14,517 nucleotides of DNA. Source: an uncultured beta proteobacterium (GTDB lineage Bacteria; Pseudomonadota; Gammaproteobacteria; Burkholderiales; Burkholderiaceae). The first letter of the stretch is position 1. Each line of letters begins with the position of its first letter. A program made the position numbers and the translations under genes. Shown one piece after another: positions 14,498-14,517 of the stretch. The notes beneath the pieces are model-generated. The model did not search any database. It saw nothing but the letters and a program-made list of their open reading frames with translations, and was not told where the DNA came from. Where the stretch lies: positions 1-14,517 of the forward strand of contig CAIVXR010000213.1 of the NCBI GenBank assembly GCA_903909925.1. The letters are read 5' to 3'.

Positions 14498-14517
14498 AAC
14501 ACTCTCCTATGGGGGAG

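Overview
The window looks like a chromosomal housekeeping segment of a betaproteobacterium with a moderate GC content in the mid-40s percent (my estimate by eye). The order rne-moaA-mobA-moeA, the FdxA-type ferredoxin next to a thioredoxin-reductase-like ferredoxin reductase, and the TRAP uptake operon suggest a Polynucleobacter-like member of the Burkholderiaceae. That assignment rests on protein character and synteny, not on a marker gene. No rRNA, tRNA, CRISPR array, transposase, integrase or phage gene is visible, and no gene-free gap exceeds about 220 bases.

Layout. Positions 1-830 (minus strand) carry the 7Fe ferredoxin gene fdxA, followed 26 bases later by a ferredoxin--NADP reductase that runs off the left edge. 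Positions 1006-2556 (plus) carry a ketopantoate-reductase family gene and an unrecognised 178-residue protein, closed by a bidirectional terminator. Positions 2630-6413 (minus) carry a three-gene TRAP transporter: a Tat-exported binding protein, then a small and a large permease. A strong intrinsic terminator lies between the binding-protein gene and the permease genes. After a 219-base divergent region, positions 6633-8336 (plus) carry a DsbA/FrnE-like thiol oxidoreductase and a GhrB-like 2-hydroxyacid dehydrogenase, closed by a perfect 13-bp stem that also ends the facing operon. Positions 8424-14497 (minus) carry ribonuclease E, then the tightly overlapping molybdenum-cofactor genes moaA, mobA and moeA, then a small two-helix membrane protein.

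How the genes work together. FdxA and the reductase probably form an NADPH/ferredoxin electron-transfer pair. The TRAP binding protein resembles the family that binds 2-oxoacids and lactate. The divergent 2-hydroxyacid dehydrogenase would interconvert the same class of compounds, so import and metabolism may be linked, but this is inference. MoaA, MobA and MoeA cover the first step of molybdopterin synthesis, nucleotide attachment and molybdenum insertion.

I did not find a convincing undescribed biological system. The points most worth a second look are the terminator inside the TRAP operon, a hydrophilic insertion in the large TRAP permease, a promoter that would give moaA an almost leaderless mRNA, and two unrecognised small proteins.
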